Source of the DNA: Lycium barbarum
Taxonomy: Eukaryota > Streptophyta > Magnoliopsida > Solanales > Solanaceae
NCBI RefSeq assembly: GCF_019175385.1
Contig: NC_083341.1
Location: 85,338,321-85,402,320, forward strand
Length of the DNA stretch: 64,000 nt
Direction: 5' to 3'
Under the pieces are notes generated by a model. It did not search any database, was not told the origin of the DNA, and saw nothing but the letters and a program-made list of their open reading frames with translations. Shown here in pieces: positions 11,770 through 24,486 of the stretch (positions are counted from its first letter, which is position 1; each line of letters starts with the position of its first letter). The translations under genes and the position numbers were made by a program.

Positions 11770-14682
11770 TGTCACACCCCGATCTCATCAGGGCATGATG
11801 GGCACCCAACCCTTACTTCGAGCTGAACGAACCCTCTGGTATTAACACAATGAAACTGGATATATAAATATTTTCAAAAATATAATAATGTAATTTCAGT
11901 CAAACCATAGAAATTTGCGAACGATACTCAATTAATCAAAAATCCACTAAGTCAAACTAACTACATGGTTGCTTTACTCAACACATGACATCTCAACATA
12001 CTAACCACAGGACACTGTCTGCAAAGTCTCTAAGAACAAACACCTGAATCATATGTATCGGGACAGGGCCCCGACATACCCATACACACATATGATAACC
12101 ACAATGACTCGGTACTGCTCCAGGAAAAAAATGGAGTTTGCCAATCCCAGCTGATAGCCAATCATCCTAGCTTAATACTTTTACCTGCAAAACAATCTAG
12201 GACTGTGTGGCATGAACACAGCGCCCCCAGGCGAAGGGACGTCAGTATGAACAATGTACCGAGTATGTAAGGTAGCAGTAATCATAAAGCATGAGATATT
12301 AGCCATAATGAAACTATGAGAAACCACCTGTAATATTAATAGCCCTGAAGGCAGAGAATAAAAATGTAAATAGCCCCGAAGGCAATGACTAGAAATACAA
12401 ATATATACCGTACCCGGCCCTTTAGTAAGGGACTCGGTGAAATGTAAATATATACGGTACCTGGCCCTTTAATAAGGGACTCGGTGAAATAATCATATAT
12501 ATACCGTACCCGGCCCTTTAATAAGAGACTCGGTGAAATAATCATATAAATACCGTACCCGGCCCTCTAGTGAGGAACTCGGTGAACAATGCAATGAAAC
12601 TGTGCACGAATACATACCCGTCCCGGGACTCAGTGAATGATATATTAATAGCATGCACGAGTAGAATATCATGAGCAACCATATGCAAACTATATCATCA
12701 TCCGGGACTTAATAGAATGATCAGAATGAACCAACACTGGAGAATCAAAGACAACTATCATGTCAAGTATCACTGAGGACTAGAATTCATTGGAATTATG
12801 TACGTTCATAGTCCGCTTATTTTATGTACTCATGCCAAAAAAAAGAAAGAAGGGATAGCTTTACATATATATATATATATAGAAGCAAATGAATGCAAGT
12901 GAGACTCATAAGATTATTCCTGAAACTCTTTGAATAACATGGAAGCATAATACCCTGAAATGTTACTATGGATTATAATATCAAAATAGGACTTCAGGAA
13001 TCATAGACACGTATCATGCCATAATGAAATAGCTTCTGGAAATCAAGAACATTAGCCATTATAGTATTTAAGAATAGAAGCTTCTTTGGAGTTTATACGT
13101 TCGTCGTCCGTTTGTTCCATATAGACCATGCCAAAAGAAGAAAAGAGAATAGCCTTAACATACCTTTGTCCGCTTCTGAAGCTAATCCAAACCTATGTCT
13201 TGGGCTTCCCAAGATCTACAACAACATGAGTAGATACCAAACATTAGCTATAGGTACTTAGGCATCCAACCCTAAGCTAGCACTTCACTTATAGAAATTT
13301 GGACAACATTTCCTTTATAAATTCAACAAACCCCGAGAATTCAACTCGGCCAAATCATCAACAACAATACCAACAACCATATTAACAACATCATCAATTA
13401 ACCCCATCATGCAGGCCCTCAACAATATAAAAAAAATAGTTTCAATAATTCAAACAATAATGTGACGAGCAGCAAGCTCGGCTTGTCGATTAAACAATAA
13501 TTTTAAACCCCGTCTTCATTCCAAATTTTCTCAACATTATTAACAACAACAACAACAACTACAGCCAATCCCATGACATTCTAGCCCACAAAACAATTCA
13601 TAATAAACCCCAAACAGCCCACACGATAACAACAATAATTTATCCGATTTCAGATATAGTTTTCGTAATTCTTTCATCCAGCAACGTAGATACGATTCGG
13701 ATAACACAAATACATCTGGGAGAGAGGATTTCTTACATTATATGACAAGAAATACTCTTCTTCCACATTTCTTCACCTTGATGAATGTCCGGTTTCAACA
13801 ACACGATAAAATGGAATAACGAGATCGAACGGTGAGCAAAACTCGAATGTTGTTTTTGAGCAAAATTATACTTTGCCGTCCTAAAATTTGGAGCTCACGT
13901 TGCTGAAAATCATCTGAAATTAACATGCCTTGCTGCTACACTATGCTGCACCTATCTATTCTTTAATTTGATTCTCAAGTCAAGTGAAACAAAGGGCATA
14001 ATTTTAGACTTTGTTTTTTCCATTTGCACGTGTCCTTCTTAGGCTCTCCCTTGTGACATTGTTTTTGATGGTGCCACCACCCCTTATGGGTGTATTAGTC
14101 ACTAATGTTGCAGCCACCATGTGACACATGGAATGTTATTCACTACACTATCTATTCATATCATCACTTATCAAATAATTCAATTTAATTCTTGTCTTCC
14201 ACTACAGTTTCCCATTTAGTCAATTATACACATAATTAATTTCTTGATCCAATCCACTTAGATAGTACTTATATACTCATTATTAGACTCATGTGATATA
14301 GAACTAGTCCATAACTTCATTTACCACACATAAAACATAATTTCCAATCACCGTCGTCACACTTGTTAAGGCCTAAATTATTTTTGGACTTCATTCCTCA
14401 TATATACCAAGTTCTTGATTTTCATGCTTCAATTTGCTCATGTTGGACGGTCAAATTTTCTAGTCCAAAATGCAGGATATTTTAGCTTGGACCGTATTTC
14501 ATTCAAATAAATTTCGAACCTTGACAAAAACTTATTTTCTTCAATTCATTTAATTTCTAATCCTTACGATACATCTGTTCCATCACTCTAACCATCTATG
14601 AGCTTGGGGGATAACCTCGTTTCCATTACTAATGTCATTTAACTCGTATGCTTTCCAATGCATGAAAACACGGGATGTAACA
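11770..14682 (-). repeat. 5' LTR of the non-autonomous element
   Basis: 2913 bp, TGTCACACCCC to GATGTAACA on the plus strand. It has four units of the about 52-bp repeat at about 12404-12592, one more than its partner, which accounts for most of the 53-bp length difference. The double-hairpin module is at 12222-12261, with one stem mismatch. Confidence 0.85.
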
Positions 14683-15461
14683 CGTGGCTTATCAATTAAC
14701 ACCTTTGTTTCAAATAACCAAGGAGGCAGTAAACTTAATGAAATCAAAACCAAAATGCACATTTTTCATTACTAAATAAAAAGTATCTAATAAACCTGTG
14801 TTTTCTATTCAAGTAGAGACTCTAACATTTGGATGTTAGCACACTTAATCATTCTTCTATTTTTCTAAAATAGACAAACAAGCAATATATGTTGAGACCA
14901 AACAAAAAAACACAACAATATTTTTTCTGATTCTAATTAGGGAACAAGCAGAGAAAAAATAAAACGATTTAGTTTTCTAAACTCATGGAAAACTAAGCCT
15001 AGCATCAAGGAAATGCTAAAATTAAGATAGGGGAGCTGATTTACTCCTAATGCTTTCAGCACCTACTTACTTGCTTGTAATAAACATGGATATTAATCAA
15101 GAACATAAACTAAAAATGAAGCATAATCTCCCTTAGCTAATTAAATTAAAACTAATAAAATCAAGAACAGAAAAACGAATGGAACATGTTTTACCCTAAA
15201 ACTAATAAAGCAAAATCTAAAAAAGAAGGATAAGGAAATCGATATTACCTCTTTTAGAGCAGCGATGGGGGCGACGGGAGTCAACGAACTACCTTTATTG
15301 ATATCCGACTAACGGAAACGACTTCCAAAAATTAAACATGAGGAAGAACTTCCTCGAAACTCAACGGCTTGGCTGGGTTTCTAAGTGTTCAAGCTCTTGA
15401 GGGTTGTCAAAAACCCTATTGTGGATATCTTAACACACTTTGACAATGAAGAGAAGGGTTT

Positions 15462-15470
15462 CTATTTATA
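15462..15470 (-). promoter_or_regulatory. TATA box of the Ogre-1 LTR
   Basis: The minus strand reads TATAAATAG, a canonical plant TATA box, about 880 bp into the LTR in element sense. The equivalent position of the second Ogre LTR has the same motif (28919-28927) in a similar context of flanking GGG/CCC runs, which supports a shared promoter. Confidence 0.55.
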
Positions 15471-16350
15471 GAACCCAAATGCTAGGTTTATTTGCATTTC
15501 AAATGATGTGGGTCCATTCAATTTTGAAATTTCTTTAGTTTTTGGATTCAAATCCCAAACTTACAAGAGAAGTCAAGTAAAAATCCATTGGAAAATTAAA
15601 AGGAGAAAGGACATGTTACCGTTTGAAGATCAATTTTTTTGCCAAAAAATCGTACGTTGATACAGAGACCCTTAGGGTTTGTTTGGTTGTGTTCGCCTGT
15701 TGGAGTCAAGCATTCCAGGTAACAAAAAAAAATTCGGGAATAAAAATGAAATGGGTCGAGTCAAATGTGTTGTGGGTTGGGTTAAGGTGAACGTTTGGGT
15801 TGTTATTTCAGTCCAAGATAAAATGAAGGATGGATGAATTAGGAACTAAGAGTGGCAGGGATTGTATTTCAAATGTAGCAAACATCTTTATCAAAAATAG
15901 CCAATTTTAACTCAATTTAAAATTGATCACTTTAAATCAAAACCATTCTTTGAAAATCCGACTGATGTTGTAATAAAATTGAGATAAATTAATTGCCCAA
16001 TTAACTATTCAAGCTTCTTGACCTTAGCAAAGTAAAAATATTTATTTATTCAATAATGGACTAATTTTAGTAATCACTTTAATTGAAAATACGTACTTAA
16101 CTAAAATACTTGTTTCATATATAAATTTATTTTTAAATTTATAAGACTGACATAATTAATATTTAAAATTATGCATAAAATATACATAATATATATTAGG
16201 GTGTTTTGGCCAAATGAAATGGCAAAACAACACTAGAACTAGTTTTAAAATACTTTTTGATTTTCTAAATAATTATTTTACTCTGTTTGCGATTCAAGAA
16301 GCTTGACTAGTTAATTTGAATTTTTTGATGTCAAAAATTGGGTGTCAACA

Positions 16351-16639
16351 CCATTCCCAATTCAACAGCGGGATGCCCTTTCTCCAACTCTAGAACTCGC
16401 ATCTCGAGGCTATCAATTTGAGATTGAATCTGACGGTTTAACACTGTGAGATATTCTCTCAAAGGATCCAAGGCCTTTTTGATTTCTTTAGCCATAAGCC
16501 CTTCCAACTCTCTCGATAGGCTGGCGATCTGTCGATCAGCTCGGTCAGCTTTAAAGAATGAGTCACGGATGTTCTGTCTAGTGAAGGGGATCAAGGTACC
16601 CCAGGCTGGACTGTGGGTGCTAGAGTAGCTATGGATGCG
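16351..16639 (-). pseudogene. Unknown coiled-coil-like coding remnant, C-terminal part
   Basis: A minus-strand frame of about 100 codons ends at the Ogre-1 LTR. Its second half is charged and helical-looking (residues such as DPLREYLTVLNRQ), with spacing that suggests a coiled coil. It is cut at 16639 by a solo LTR and resumes at 19685. A Pro/Ser/Thr-rich stretch in another frame just upstream suggests a frameshift. The composition recalls C-terminal regions of poorly characterised plant transposon-associated proteins, but I do not recognise the family, and a chance open frame cannot be excluded. Confidence 0.35.
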
Positions 16640-19600
16640 TCTCACGACCCAATTTCACAAGGTCGCGCGGGCACCTACCTGTCCCACCTCGGTAGGCGAA
16701 CCCTTAATTCAACATTCACAAACCCAGTATATCTATATAGCGGAAGAAAATAAAGCAACGAAGCCTGTAATTTGTATATATAATAAATGCGGAAGTAATC
16801 ATAAACCACACCAGTATCTGGTCTGGTCATACAAGAGCACTAACTAAATACTACAAGTCTGAAGATGAAAAAGTCTCATAATAAAATTGTCTCGAAATAA
16901 GAGTAAGAAAAGTAAGTAAGAAAAAGAACATCCGGGCAGCGGCCGTCATCGTGCTCACCCTGGAATGACTCTATAGCAGCCTCGCCGATCAGCCGCGAGC
17001 GAAAAAAGTGAACCTGTCTAATACTCTACATCCACAAAAGAATGCAGCAAGCGTAGGTCAGTACAAAACAACGGTACTGGTAGGTATCATAGGCCGACTA
17101 AGACTAGTTGGCCTATATAAAGACAATAAGGTAAAAGAAAACAAGTAAACGATAGAGTACAAGTCATGCTTTTCCATGTAATCACCGTTCATATCCAACC
17201 TTATATGATAGCCACTAATCTCAATTGTCCCACTATTCACATATATCAAACAAGTCTATCAGTACGAGCCAACCAACGTAGTCTAACTCATAAACAGCCA
17301 AGAAGTATAACCAACACCGTAACCAAGTCATAATCAACTAAGAAGTATAATCAAAGCACTGCCATATGTGGTATGAATGCAATGTGATGCAATGCTATGC
17401 CTGTACTCTTGTACTTCAATGGTGGAATACCTCTACGCCTCAGCAGCACAACCCATGGGGGACCCGCGAAGTCCAAGCACTGTCTCTCCGCACACAGCTC
17501 AGAGGACCAAATATCCAAAAGTCTCATAATATCAGTGTTCCATATTAGTCACTCTGTACACAGCTCAGAGATGACTCAGTATCCAATATCTCTCAGAAAA
17601 TATCGGTCACTCCGCACACAGCCTAGAGATGACTCAGTATCTAATGCAATAATGTATGCAGTATGAATATGATGCAAGTACAGTATCAATGAATCATATC
17701 TGCTAACCGTGCCACACAGGGGCGCACAAATAATATCATCCTCAAGGCAACAAGATAAACCACAATGAAGTCACAATTCTCAATTCTACTAATAATCAAG
17801 TCTCACAATAACATAGTCATCAATGTTTCCTTCTTATTTCTATGATCAGTACCAATCACAAAGCCTAACAATTTAGTATAAGTATTTCCATCACGGTCAT
17901 TCGGTATCACACAGCATAGAATAACTTGTCATCCCATGTCACAAGCCTAGGATGACTCAATAATCTATATGCCATGAATGTGAGTATGAATATGGAATCA
18001 TGCAATTACAATCCGTGAACAATATCAAGTTCAAGTCGTGCCAAACATAAGGCACGAATATCACAAATGCTAGACAACTGTGCCATACAAAGCTCACCAA
18101 TATCATCAACAATGATCCACAGAGTAATCATAACGAATCTCCAATTATTCCATAATAATAAGGGTCAAACATCCCGATATTGCTATACCAATAACAAGGC
18201 GTACACTAAGTACTAGTATCAATATTAAGAAATTTCGTCCTTCCGTTTGACTCCCAATTCAAAAACAATCCACCAATTTATACACAACATACCAAACAAG
18301 GCCCGATGGAGTTTACAGGCCACAAGCCCGATCAAACAAGTCACAAGCAATACCAAACCCTAAGGCAACATCCAACCCAAACTTCATACCCGAAGGTTTA
18401 CATGAATCTCCGACAATATTATCTAAATATACGCTTCGCTAGTCGAAGTCTCACCACAAAGGTAAGCCTTAACCTACCTAGCAGGCCGAGCAGCAATCTC
18501 GAGTCAAACTTGTGCCCTTCCTTTATGTTGATCCTCAAGATAATCAAAGTCTACCATATTCGAATGCGAAATTAGAAACAAGAAAAAGGCATTTAATAAC
18601 TTAACTCTTATTAATCCCCGAATTCTAACCCATAAACTAGGGTCATAAACTAATAAAGTAAATAATAATCTAAAGCTGTCACCATGGAATTAGTATTCTA
18701 GATGTTCGATTCCCATTAATAATCAACTAATTTAGTTAACAATTGCTCAAAATTCAGATTATATAGAAAACCCCAAATTTGGGTATAAACCCTAGCCTTT
18801 AATTCACAAATTAAGCCTTAGAAATGGAAGATTCAAGTTACTATATCTATTAGCCATCAATTCCATGCTTACCCAAGCTAAATCCACCAGCAACTCAAGG
18901 TTTTATAACCACAAGTTCATTATAGAATAAAACCCCAAAACCCACTTAGCCTTCATACTCTTAGGAAGAATCTTAGCATAGATTAATGGTTAAGAGAAGT
19001 GGATAGATGATTCTAAGGTCAAGGATGTTACCTTTGTGATGAACTAGTGGAAACCCTCTCAAAATCACCTCCCAAGCTTAGAGTTATGAAAATGAAATAA
19101 TGACTTAAGGTTGGGGCTTTTAAAACTTAAAAATATCAAATTCTGTCCGTCGGCCGCTATTGCGGCCACCCGGCCACTATGGCGGCCACCAAACGCCAGA
19201 TAAATTCTAGTGTTTTCCAAACTTGGAATAGACACTCGGAATCACCACGGAACCTCCCAGACATAAACCAAATATGTAGATATACATAAAAATGTGTTAC
19301 GAATGCACTCGTGGCCTTAGAATTTCGGTCGGAGGTCTTGTTGACCAAGTCAACCCCCGATACCTCATAACCAACTTCCCAACTCCCAAAATGTATCCGA
19401 GTGCATTGGGAACCGAACTAGATATACACACAAGTTCTAAATGACCATCCGGACCTCTCAAAATCGACGAATTTTGAAAAAAGGGTCGTTTACCGAAAAG
19501 TCAATTTTGAGTCAACTATTTTTCACTTTAAGCCCAATTTTCATAAAAAGTCACCCGAATCAAATCTAAACACCTCGGGAAGTGTGTCAACGGTCCCCTC

Positions 19601-19679
19601 TGGTCAAAAGTGAGCTAGCCAAGCTCGAAAAAGGGTTAAAAGTGACGGAGATGCAATAACAGCCAAACGGGTCGTTATA
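16640..19679 (-). mobile_element. Solo LTR, about 3.0 kb, Tekay-like
   Basis: Minus-orientation LTR without internal sequence, starting TCTCACGACCC and ending GGGTCGTTATA on the plus strand, each end one base from the usual TG...CA. Flanks ATGCG (16635-16639) and ATGTG (19680-19684) match at four of five bases. Three related units (each containing CACACAGCTCAGAG or a variant) lie at about 17478-17640. The first half of the double hairpin is kept at 17059-17079; the second is not evident. No gene is visible. A solo LTR is the usual product of recombination between the two LTRs of an element. Confidence 0.7.
17059..17079 (-). other. Single hairpin, partial double-hairpin module
   Basis: CAGTAC (17059-17064) pairs with GTACTG (17074-17079) around a 9-base loop. 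The second, C/G-rich hairpin present in the other LTR families is not seen next to it. Confidence 0.55.
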
Positions 19680-19684
19680 ATGTG

Positions 19685-19847
19685 GGAGGAGTTGTGGAAG
19701 CGATCGGATCTGATGAGGATGTAGGAGTCTCTGATGGGGATGGTACTGCCGTGGCAGCATAATTGGGGTCTCCTAAGTGGCCTCAAGTAGTGTCTCCTCA
19801 TGGTCATGTGACTCGGACTGAGGTTGTATCGGTGTCACTGTAGACAC
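19685..19847 (-). pseudogene. Unknown coding remnant, upstream part
   Basis: Continuation of the minus-strand sequence at 16351-16639 across the solo LTR. One frame is rich in Pro, Ser and Thr. It is cut at 19848 by the end of the Ogre-2 3' LTR. Function unknown. Confidence 0.3.
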
Positions 19848-21345
19848 TGTTGCGGTTGGCTTTTTAAGCGGCAGTTAAGGCGTAAAAGGCTACTACGAAC
19901 TCGTTGGTGCTCTTTCAGACTTTGTTTTAAAAGAGTCACCACCTCATTTTTAGGAAATTAGGTAAACCGGTTTTGAGGGATTTATTCAAATACCATGAAA
20001 AAACATTCGTAATCCGGAGTTCTAGGTAAGGGTTCTGATGATCCCCTGGGGAAGGTGTTAGGCACCCCAGTATTAAGGATCCGTACTATACGGTTGACCT
20101 TCGAATTCCAAAGTATGAGTATTTGACTGAACTGTCTATTTTGGGTTTATTCTTACATTTAAAGAAACTGTCATTTTGTAAATTGCATATCTTTTTGGAA
20201 AGAATTTGAATATGTCCCCCTTATATACAAGGTATCATAGTTTTTGGATTTACAATATCCATGTAAATAGTCTCCTCTTATATATAAGGAGTATATTTTA
20301 TTTCATGAAGAGAAAGGAGAAGTTCTTGATTTTTCATAGTATTAAATTTATGTTATACTCATACTTTGGCTCATGTCGATCCGTTTTGGTATGTTCAGTC
20401 TTATCCGGAACTTCATATTACAAATGGTTTTTATTTTATGAAATAGCATTTTTGTATGTTCAAAGGAGTATATCTTGGCTATATGTACCCGTTTTTATGG
20501 CCGTTTCCTTGGCCCAAAACTGCAATCATAAGCAAAGCTTTGGTTCTGTTTTAATTTTCAGAGAAGAAGAGTTGTGTACATATTCGTTTTATCCAATTCT
20601 GGTCCTTGTTAGTTTTAAAAAGCTTAAGTATGGAATTGGTCACAAAGTTGGCTTTTGGTTAGGGATTACCCTGTGCTGAGGCCCAAAATTTGCTTCAAGT
20701 AGTTATAAAAATCTCCTTTTATACCAACTTCAAAGACACGAATTTGTTTAAAAGGGTTTGTAATTTCATTAAGTCATAAAAATGCTTTTGCTTCCAATAA
20801 TCACTTTTACTCGTTTGGAGTTTAAAAAACCCCAATTTCTATAAAAGGGGAGTTTCACAAAATATCATTTTATACTTAACCTCAAAAACCGTTGAATTTG
20901 CTCGGTATTTTGGAAGTCATCTAAACGGTATAAGCACCTTTGTCCTAAGACGGCTAATTATAACCATAACGTTTTCCACTATAATATGAATTTGATACAA
21001 ATTACAAGCACATCAAAAACTTTAAACAAATAATGTAAATGAAATGAAATAGAATTAGACAAAGGGCTTATAAAGCCCCTAGTTTAACCATTTTCACCCA
21101 TGGCTGGGCCTTCTGCACGCCTTGCTATTTGCTTTGCCTTTGCGGACTCGATTTTTGAATTAATTTCCTATTGGGCCTTTGGCCCAATAAGCAGGCTTTG
21201 ACTGGACCCGAGTGGCCATGCGAGTGAGGAGAGACGGGGAAACAAGAAAGGGACTCGGTTAGTTTATAAACATTGAACTTATCACTAAAATAATAAAACT
21301 ATACATAGTATAGAAACAAGAAAAGTACTCATATTATTCTATTCT

Positions 21346-24300
21346 TGTCACACCCTAACCTACCTAGGGTGTGATGGGCACCCAACCCTTATTTAGAGCC
21401 GAGCGAACCCTCTGACTTTTAATACATACATAATCCTTTGGACTTTTTAAATCAATTAAAGATGAAGTGCATGGTAAAATTTTCAGAAATATTCTTTTTC
21501 GTTACTTTTCAAATCAAACAAAATCCGTGATCATATAGAACTTATATCATAACACAAATGACACATCGGCTGATGGAGCCGCTTACTGAACTGACAACCA
21601 ATACCCACAACTATGTCTGCAAAGTCTCTAACTTCGAACAAAACATCATAGCACATATACTCTGACTCGGCAGCATTCCAGGAACAAGTGGAGTCTACCA
21701 ACTCCGCTGGAACATCTTCTATGCTAGCTTCAACTCATCTGGGTGTACCTGCGCGGCATGAAACGCAGCCCCCGAAGAAAAGGGGGTCAGTACGGAATAT
21801 GTACTGAGTATGTAAGGCATAAAATACAGAAAACCGAACCACAATCGAAACAGGCAGTACAAACAATAAGTACGTTATCCAGAATACCAAAACGCTTATT
21901 TTTCAAACACAAATCGTGTATGCCGATGTCATATGTCAGAAGGAGTACAGAAAATGAGTAAATCGTCCAGAGTATCGGATTACCTACTTTCCAACCACAG
22001 ATCATACGTGCTGACCTCATGTGTCATCATATACATATACATATAACAGATCCCGGCCCTCTAGTAAGGGACGCGGTGGATGGACTCATTATGTATGCTG
22101 ACGTCATATATCACAGATGCATATAACAGAACCCGACCCTCTAGTAAGGGACGCGGTGAACAGAATCATCAATGCATGTCAGAATCATATATCATATGTG
22201 CATATAACGTGCCCTGACCCTCCATTCCGGCCCTCCAGTGAGGGACACGGTGAATGAAGTCATGTATGCCAATGTCATGTATCATATATGCATGTAACGT
22301 GCCCCGACCCTCTTTTGCGGGACGCGGTGAATGAAATCATGTGCCATCCTGGCCACCAACCCCGTCATCATATCATAATGTCATCATATCATATATAACA
22401 TGCCCCGACCCGCAAGTGAGAGGGACGCGGTGAACAATGCAGAGAAGTACGCACGAGAACATACCCTGGCCCAGGACGCAGTGAAGGACATACTGAGACT
22501 TGCACGAACAGAGTAGTGCGAAACCATATGCAGATAAATTAAGACTCGGTAGATACGTACACTTACCGACATTTGAAGGATCATAAACATGTTTCGGGTC
22601 AATCCGAGTTAGTATGAGAAAGTTACGGACGTTTTTACCACAGAACTTTTACGAACGTTTCAAAGCAAATCCAAGATCTTTTACAAAAGTTAGGGACATT
22701 AAAACTTACAAAAATCATTTAGAAATAGAATTCTTTATGCTCGTCTCGTTATTCAATCATATAATAAGCTCAACTATATCGAGCGTACTCATATCAAAAG
22801 TGAATAAGAATCATAGACAAACTCGGAAACATATTAAACGGAGCTTCGGAATCATGGATACATATCCAAACCATATGAAGTAGCTTATTCATTCATTAAT
22901 CATACAATAGACTCAACCATATGAAACATGCACATGACCAAAGAGAATAAGCATCATAACCAAGCTCGGAATCAAGGAGTAGAGTTACCCCAAAGTGTGT
23001 GTCATGTCATACCTTACTGAGCTCTAGGACATGCCAAAAGAAAGAAAGGGTAAGCCTTACATACTTGTCCCACGTCCTATTAGTTACGCTTAATTGTCCG
23101 AACTTGCTATTGCTAATCTACATTCAAGAAGATTTACGCAATCGTTAGATTTGTCGTCATATACTTGTCTTAATCCTTCAAATGAATTCATTTATAATCT
23201 GCCGAAATTCCGGCAGCATTTCCCCTGTAAATAAACCATCCCCGAGAATCTAACTCGGCCAATTTTAACAACAACAAACCCGAGAATACAACTCGGCCAA
23301 ATTATCAACAACAATACCAACAATCACATATAGTCAAGTTAACATCAATGATCTCACATCTAAGTATTAATCCGAAATCATTCTAACATGATTCAAGAAT
23401 ACTTCAAACAATTCTCATAATATTCCAAACAACCCAATCAACATATTTCCTTCTTTCAAATTCAAACACAACAACCCACTTACAATCCTCCAACCACATG
23501 TCTCACTTCCAAATTCATGAATTACACCAACAATTCATACACTAATAACATTGTCTTCCATAAATACAAGAAGACTATATTTAAATCACATTAACTTCTA
23601 AAACAACTCTCCAATCATTACCACTTTACTAGAATCATTAAACTTTCACTTCCATCATAGAACTCGTTACGACAACAACCAAAATACTAGATAAAATTAG
23701 TTCATCATCTCTATATAACACAACACACACACGGCCACCACTTCAACACACTAAATTCATGGTTTTCATTCATTTTATATCATGAAATCCACAACACAAC
23801 AATCAAACTACTAAATAAAATCATTTCATCTTTTCTACACAACACACCCTATTCGGCCATACCTCACACATGCATATTTCATGAATTTCACCCATTTCCA
23901 CATACTACAACACTCAACAACATGCATAGACCATACATAACATATGAAAGAGAGTTAAACCTTACCTTTTCCTCTTAGCTCTTCAACTTGGCTAGAGTTG
24001 CTCTTTGCAAAAATGGATGGTTTTCTTGCTCCAACAATTATACCACGTTAAAGAGGACCTTCCAATTGGTAGGAATGCTAGGAGAAAATATTTTTTGTGA
24101 TCAATTTCCATGGCTTCCATTTTAGCCATGGTGGCCGAACCTAGCTCCTCTTTTTTTTTTTCTCTAAGGTTCTTGAACTTTCTAAATGAGGAATATGACT
24201 AATTAGTCATCTTAATATACTTATATAATGCATCCATTTGGGCCTAAGCCCACCCAACATGGCCGGCCACTTGGCCTTTACTTAAGCCCAACTTTTGTTT

Positions 24301-24486
24301 TTGTGTTGTAATTCATGAAAAATTAATTTTCCTAATTCCAAATTTGCCCTTAGCCTTCCCCAATTTTTCCACATCAAAAATTTTCATAACCAACTCGTGT
24401 GTCAAACAAGATCAAAATGTGGCCTTGTCCTTAACTTCTTGCAATTATTTTAAATTATCCGAATGTACAAATTGCGGGATATAACA
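21346..24486 (-). mobile_element. Solo LTR, 3.1 kb, Tekay-like
   Basis: Begins TGTCACACCC and ends GGGATATAACA on the plus strand. Perfect 5-bp target duplications ATTCT flank it (21341-21345, 24487-24491), so it inserted whole and later lost its internal region by LTR-LTR recombination. Palindromic CCCTCTAGTAAGGG-type repeats recur between about 22050 and 22440, and the double-hairpin module is at 21769-21806. The sequence is otherwise non-coding. Confidence 0.85.
21769..21806 (-). other. Double-hairpin module in the solo LTR
   Basis: In element sense: CAGTAC, 7-base loop, GTACTG, one A, then CCCCC, 8-base loop, GGGGG. Both stems are perfect. It is followed by a GCAGGTAC box at 21745-21752. 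Confidence 0.65.

Larger units (their letters stand above)
4797..14682 (-). mobile_element. Non-autonomous Tekay/Del-like LTR retrotransposon
   Basis: A 9.9 kb element in minus orientation: LTR 11770-14682 (5'), internal 7657-11769, LTR 4797-7656 (3'). By my hand count the LTRs differ at about 65 sites, about 2.3%, plus one repeat-unit indel, so it is older than Tekay-1. Flanks TCTGG (4792-4796) and CGTGG (14683-14687) match at three of five bases, compatible with a decayed target duplication. The internal 4.1 kb shows no gag, protease, reverse transcriptase or integrase motif in any frame, yet keeps a primer site, leader stem-loop and polypurine region like those of coding Tekay elements. 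It probably moved using another element's proteins. Confidence 0.8.
707..16350 (-). mobile_element. 5' LTR of Ogre-1, interrupted by a nested element
   Basis: LTR of a minus-strand Ogre/Tat-type element. In element sense it starts TGTTGACACCC at 16350 and ends in ACA at 707, followed by the primer site. Removing the nested element (4797-14682) leaves about 5.76 kb, a normal Ogre LTR length. A block at about 740-960 closely matches 19885-20105 in the second Ogre LTR and contains a small inverted repeat (CCTAATTT at 803-810, AAATTAGG at 816-823). A TATA-like box lies at 15462-15470. 916-4796 and 14683-16330 carry only A/T-rich non-coding sequence with no credible gene. The partner LTR is outside the window, so target duplications cannot be checked; the right flank is CCATT (16351-16355). 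Confidence 0.75.

Noticed and set aside
20206..20679. 157-codon plus-strand frame
   Set aside because: Lies in the Ogre-2 LTR on the opposite strand to the element, low complexity, no recognisable motif.
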